Positions 61,768 to 64,000 of a stretch of 64,000 nucleotides of DNA are shown here, piece after piece. Under the pieces are notes generated by a model that was not told where the DNA came from, did no database searches, and saw nothing but the letters and a program-made list of their open reading frames with translations. A program made the translations under genes and the position numbers. The first letter of the stretch is position 1. Each line of letters opens with the position of its first letter. The DNA is taken from NCBI RefSeq assembly GCF_015732285.1, contig NZ_WIQU01000053.1, positions 39,401-103,400 on the forward strand, read 5' to 3'. The stretch is from Pectinatus frisingensis. Its GTDB lineage: Bacteria > Bacillota > Negativicutes > Selenomonadales > Selenomonadaceae.

Positions 61768-62942
61768 ATATTGCAATACTTATTCCTGAACTCGGTGGTG
61801 GTGGTGCGGAACATGTGGCGCAGCGCATAGGCAATTTTTTTGTAGCAAGAGGGCATCAAGTTTACTATTTTTTGGGTGATTTTGGTGTTCCGGTACATTA
61901 TTCAGTAAAGGGAAAAATTGTACGAACGGGTATCAGGCCGATTTATCCTTGGCGTATGAATTCATATGTTTTAACAGGTGGACAGCTTTGGCATAATGCA
62001 CAATGCATTAAAGCTTTAAAAAGACGGTATGCAATTGATGTTTCAATCAGTTTTATGGAACAATTCAATGCTATTAATGTACTTTCACGTTGTGGAGATA
62101 AGATTATTGTTCGTGTTTGTACTATCCTTTCGGCACGTTCGCTGACAGGTGTACTTTATCATAGGCGTATGCTTCATTTTTTATATTCACTGGCGGATAC
62201 GGTTGTCGTTATGGCACGAGATGGACAACGTGAGATGACTGATATTTATGATATTTTTCCACGGAAAATATCAATAATTCCCAATCCTGTCCATCTGCAA
62301 CAAAAGTCATGGGAGCAGATGCGTGTTTTGCGTCTTGAACGCTATGTAAAGAAACAAGTACTGGTCGTCGGCCGCCTTGAAGGCGTGAAACAACAAGATC
62401 ATATTATTCGTGCCTTCGCAGCTGTGGCAGCAAAAATTCCAGAGGCGCAATTGACCATTCTTGGGCAAGGACCACTTTTAGCATATCTGAAAAAATTGGC
62501 AGACATGGAACATCTGGAAGATAGAGTAAACTTTCCTGGTTTTGTCGAAGACATACAGCCGTATCTAATGGATGCAAGTGTTTGTGTTATAACTTCGAAA
62601 TGTGAGGGATTTCCAAATGGTATTATTGAAGCAATGACATGGGCAATCCCAATTGTGGCAGCAGATGCACCAGGGGGATGCCGGGATATTTTGGATTGTT
62701 TTGATATGGATCAAGAAGGGGTAAGAATATGTCCATATGGAATTATGACTCCTCAATTACCAATACGTAAAATTAATTTTGGTGAACTGCTCTGGCCGCA
62801 GGAACATGCCTTGGCTGAGGCAATGATGCATATTCTGACTGATGAGGACTTGTTTATTTCCCTTGCAGTCAAATCTTATCAGCGTGCAAGAGATTATGAG
62901 ATTACAAAAATCATGGAATTATGGGGGAGAATTTTATGTTGA
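61764..62942 (+). CDS. Glycosyltransferase, GT4 family
   Basis: 392 aa GT-B enzyme. N-terminal MNIAILIPELGGGGAEHVAQRIGNFF with the Gly-rich loop; C-terminal nucleotide-sugar domain with VLVVGRLEGVKQQDHIIRAF, LTILGQGPLLAYLKKLA and the E-x7-E motif in SKCEGFPNGIIEAMTWAIPIVA. It would add a sugar to a growing lipid-linked or protein-linked glycan. ATGA overlap at both the 5' end and, slightly, the 3' end: tightly coupled operon. Confidence 0.9.
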   Translation: MNIAILIPELGGGGAEHVAQRIGNFFVARGHQVYYFLGDFGVPVHYSVKGKIVRTGIRPIYPWRMNSYVLTGGQLWHNAQCIKALKRRYAIDVSISFMEQFNAINVLSRCGDKIIVRVCTILSARSLTGVLYHRRMLHFLYSLADTVVVMARDGQREMTDIYDIFPRKISIIPNPVHLQQKSWEQMRVLRLERYVKKQVLVVGRLEGVKQQDHIIRAFAAVAAKIPEAQLTILGQGPLLAYLKKLADMEHLEDRVNFPGFVEDIQPYLMDASVCVITSKCEGFPNGIIEAMTWAIPIVAADAPGGCRDILDCFDMDQEGVRICPYGIMTPQLPIRKINFGELLWPQEHALAEAMMHILTDEDLFISLAVKSYQRARDYEITKIMELWGRILC

Positions 62943-63412
62943 TGGTATTTATTTCCGTACTTAGTTTTTTGGTTGGTGCAGTAATGACAGGCATCTATGT
63001 CACACGGCGTATGGCAAGACTTGTAGATAAAGAAGCGGGGAAAAGTATGGGAAATATGCAGTTGGCGCATGCTATGATCCGTTGGGTGAAGATAAAACAA
63101 GATGAAAATAATCTGGCGACGGCTCTTATTAAAAGGAGCTATAAAAAGATCGCCATCTATGGTATGGCAGATGTTGGCGAACGGCTACTTGCAGAACTAC
63201 AGAATAGTGGTGTTGAGGTAGCTTATGGAATTGATCAGAACGCTACAAATCTTTTTGCACCTATTGAACTACTAACACCGGATGAAGCGTTACCTCTTGT
63301 CGATGCTATCATAGTCACACCGCTCAATTATTTTGATGAGATTGAAACTATACTTGTAAAAAGGACAGATATTCCTATTTTATCTATTGAGGATTTAATG
63401 TTTGGTTTGTGA
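62936..63412 (+). CDS. Membrane-anchored Rossmann-like protein of glycan cluster
   Basis: 158 aa from ATG 62936, with GGGGGAG ahead and overlapping the glycosyltransferase stop. One N-terminal TM helix (MVFISVLSFLVGAVMTGIYV), a helical region, then a nucleotide-binding-like fold KKIAIYGMADVGERLLAELQNSGVEVAYGIDQNA ... LVDAIIVTPLNYFDEIETIL ... ILSIEDLMF. The fold resembles the stand-alone or C-terminal NAD-like domain seen with sugar methyltransferases and polysaccharide genes. Function unknown. Confidence 0.65.
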   Translation: MLMVFISVLSFLVGAVMTGIYVTRRMARLVDKEAGKSMGNMQLAHAMIRWVKIKQDENNLATALIKRSYKKIAIYGMADVGERLLAELQNSGVEVAYGIDQNATNLFAPIELLTPDEALPLVDAIIVTPLNYFDEIETILVKRTDIPILSIEDLMFGL

Positions 63413-63463
63413 AAATATTAAATTTTATGGCACACAGTAAAGAGTTATTTTGGAGTATGTGAT

Positions 63464-63988
63464 ATGAAATTTTTGTATGAACAATGTGGTAAACGTATTG
63501 AGTGCATTTATTGGTCAAATCCCTTAAAGTTAGCAGAATTAGAACATGATGCTAAATATGTTGATGAGGTGCAGGTCTGGTATCCGTTAACTCTTGATGG
63601 AGAGGTTAAAGAACGATACGGAAATGTTTTGTCATATATAGAATTGTCAAATAAATGGGGAGCGAGAACAGCCTCCAAATGGATTAATTTAGTAGCTAGT
63701 GAAAAAGAAATTCTGCATGGATTTTCAAAAAATGCCCGATATGAAGTACGTAGGGCATGTAATCGCGATGATTTGCGGATTTTTTTCTATAGTGATGAAA
63801 ATTTGACTGAAAAAATATTGGAACAGTATTATGATTTTTATGATAAATTTGCGCAAACTAAAGAAATGATTTTTTTAGAACGTGATAAAATTGGAACCCT
63901 TGTTCGTCAACGAGCATATATGATTGGTGTTGTTCAAGATGCAAAAGGAGTGTGGCTTACTGCTCACGGGAATATTTTGTTGAAATAG
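63464..63988 (+). CDS. FemAB/GNAT-like acyltransferase, apparently shortened
   Basis: 174 aa ending in an in-frame TAG at 63986. The region ILHGFSKNARYEVRRACNRDDLRIFFYSDE ... LEQYYDFYDKFAQTKEM matches the central motif of FemAB/BioF2-type N-acyltransferases (S...R.EIRRA), which add amino acids or acyl groups to amino-sugars or lipid II. These proteins are usually around 300 aa; this one stops at the middle of the second fold (WLTAHGNILLK). The frame past the stop reads SRKA, plausible as a continuation, so a nonsense mutation is possible. Confidence 0.6.
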   Translation: MKFLYEQCGKRIECIYWSNPLKLAELEHDAKYVDEVQVWYPLTLDGEVKERYGNVLSYIELSNKWGARTASKWINLVASEKEILHGFSKNARYEVRRACNRDDLRIFFYSDENLTEKILEQYYDFYDKFAQTKEMIFLERDKIGTLVRQRAYMIGVVQDAKGVWLTAHGNILLK

Positions 63989-64000
63989 TCAAGAAAAGCG

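Overview
The window is a low-GC, strongly Shine-Dalgarno-driven bacterial chromosome segment. Gene content and order (flgM, flgN, flgK, flgL, DUF6470, fliW, csrA, flaG, fliD, fliS, fliC; PucR- and FCD-type GntR regulators; HU; flavodiiron protein) point to a flagellated, anaerobic Bacillota. My impression of the protein sequences is a Negativicutes/Selenomonadales member (Pectinatus-like), but that is an inference and nothing in the window fixes the genus. No rRNA, tRNA, CRISPR array, transposase or phage gene was seen.

Layout. (1) 1-14785, amino acid transport and catabolism: a truncated LysR regulator, a permease plus HisC-like aminotransferase pair, a PucR-type regulator, then a long leftward operon (13625 to 4395). 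The operon encodes an ABC importer (ATPase, permease, binding lipoprotein), an arginine-deiminase/amidinotransferase-fold hydrolase, an FCD-type GntR regulator, a RocB-like M20 peptidase, a class III aminotransferase, a D-2-hydroxyacid dehydrogenase and an iron alcohol dehydrogenase. A divergent AEC-family carrier follows. The set reads as import, de-guanidination or hydrolysis, transamination and reduction of a guanidino or omega-amino acid; the real substrate is unknown. (2) 15213-17348: nitroreductase, HU and a family-6-like DNA glycosylase. (3) 17357-27711, phosphate and polyphosphate: phoB-ppx-ppk-pstB-phoU and phoR leftward, pstS-pstC-pstA rightward, with three Pho-box hexamers between the divergent units. 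(4) 27779-37876, housekeeping: flavodiiron protein, SGNH hydrolase, HAD phosphatase, LCP ligase, ABC-F ATPase, RecD2 and ComFC. (5) 37937-48965, late flagellar genes with sigma-28-type promoter candidates before flgM and fliC. (6) 49099-64000: GT2-TPR glycosyltransferases directly behind fliC, TPR proteins, a glycerophosphotransferase-like/propeller fusion, and a glycan cluster (methyltransferase, asparagine-synthase-like amidotransferase, deacetylase, GT4, anchored Rossmann protein, FemAB-like acyltransferase) that runs off the right edge. Flagellin glycosylation is the most natural reading of the first part.

The less obvious structure is non-coding: a family of about 140 bp intergenic elements present three times (4208, 16061, 19344) with matching terminal inverted repeats; terminator-like hairpins in the leaders of the hisC-like gene and of the ABC importer operon; a sigma-28 promoter candidate before flgM whose -10 is also the left arm of a terminator; and nested palindromes after fliC.
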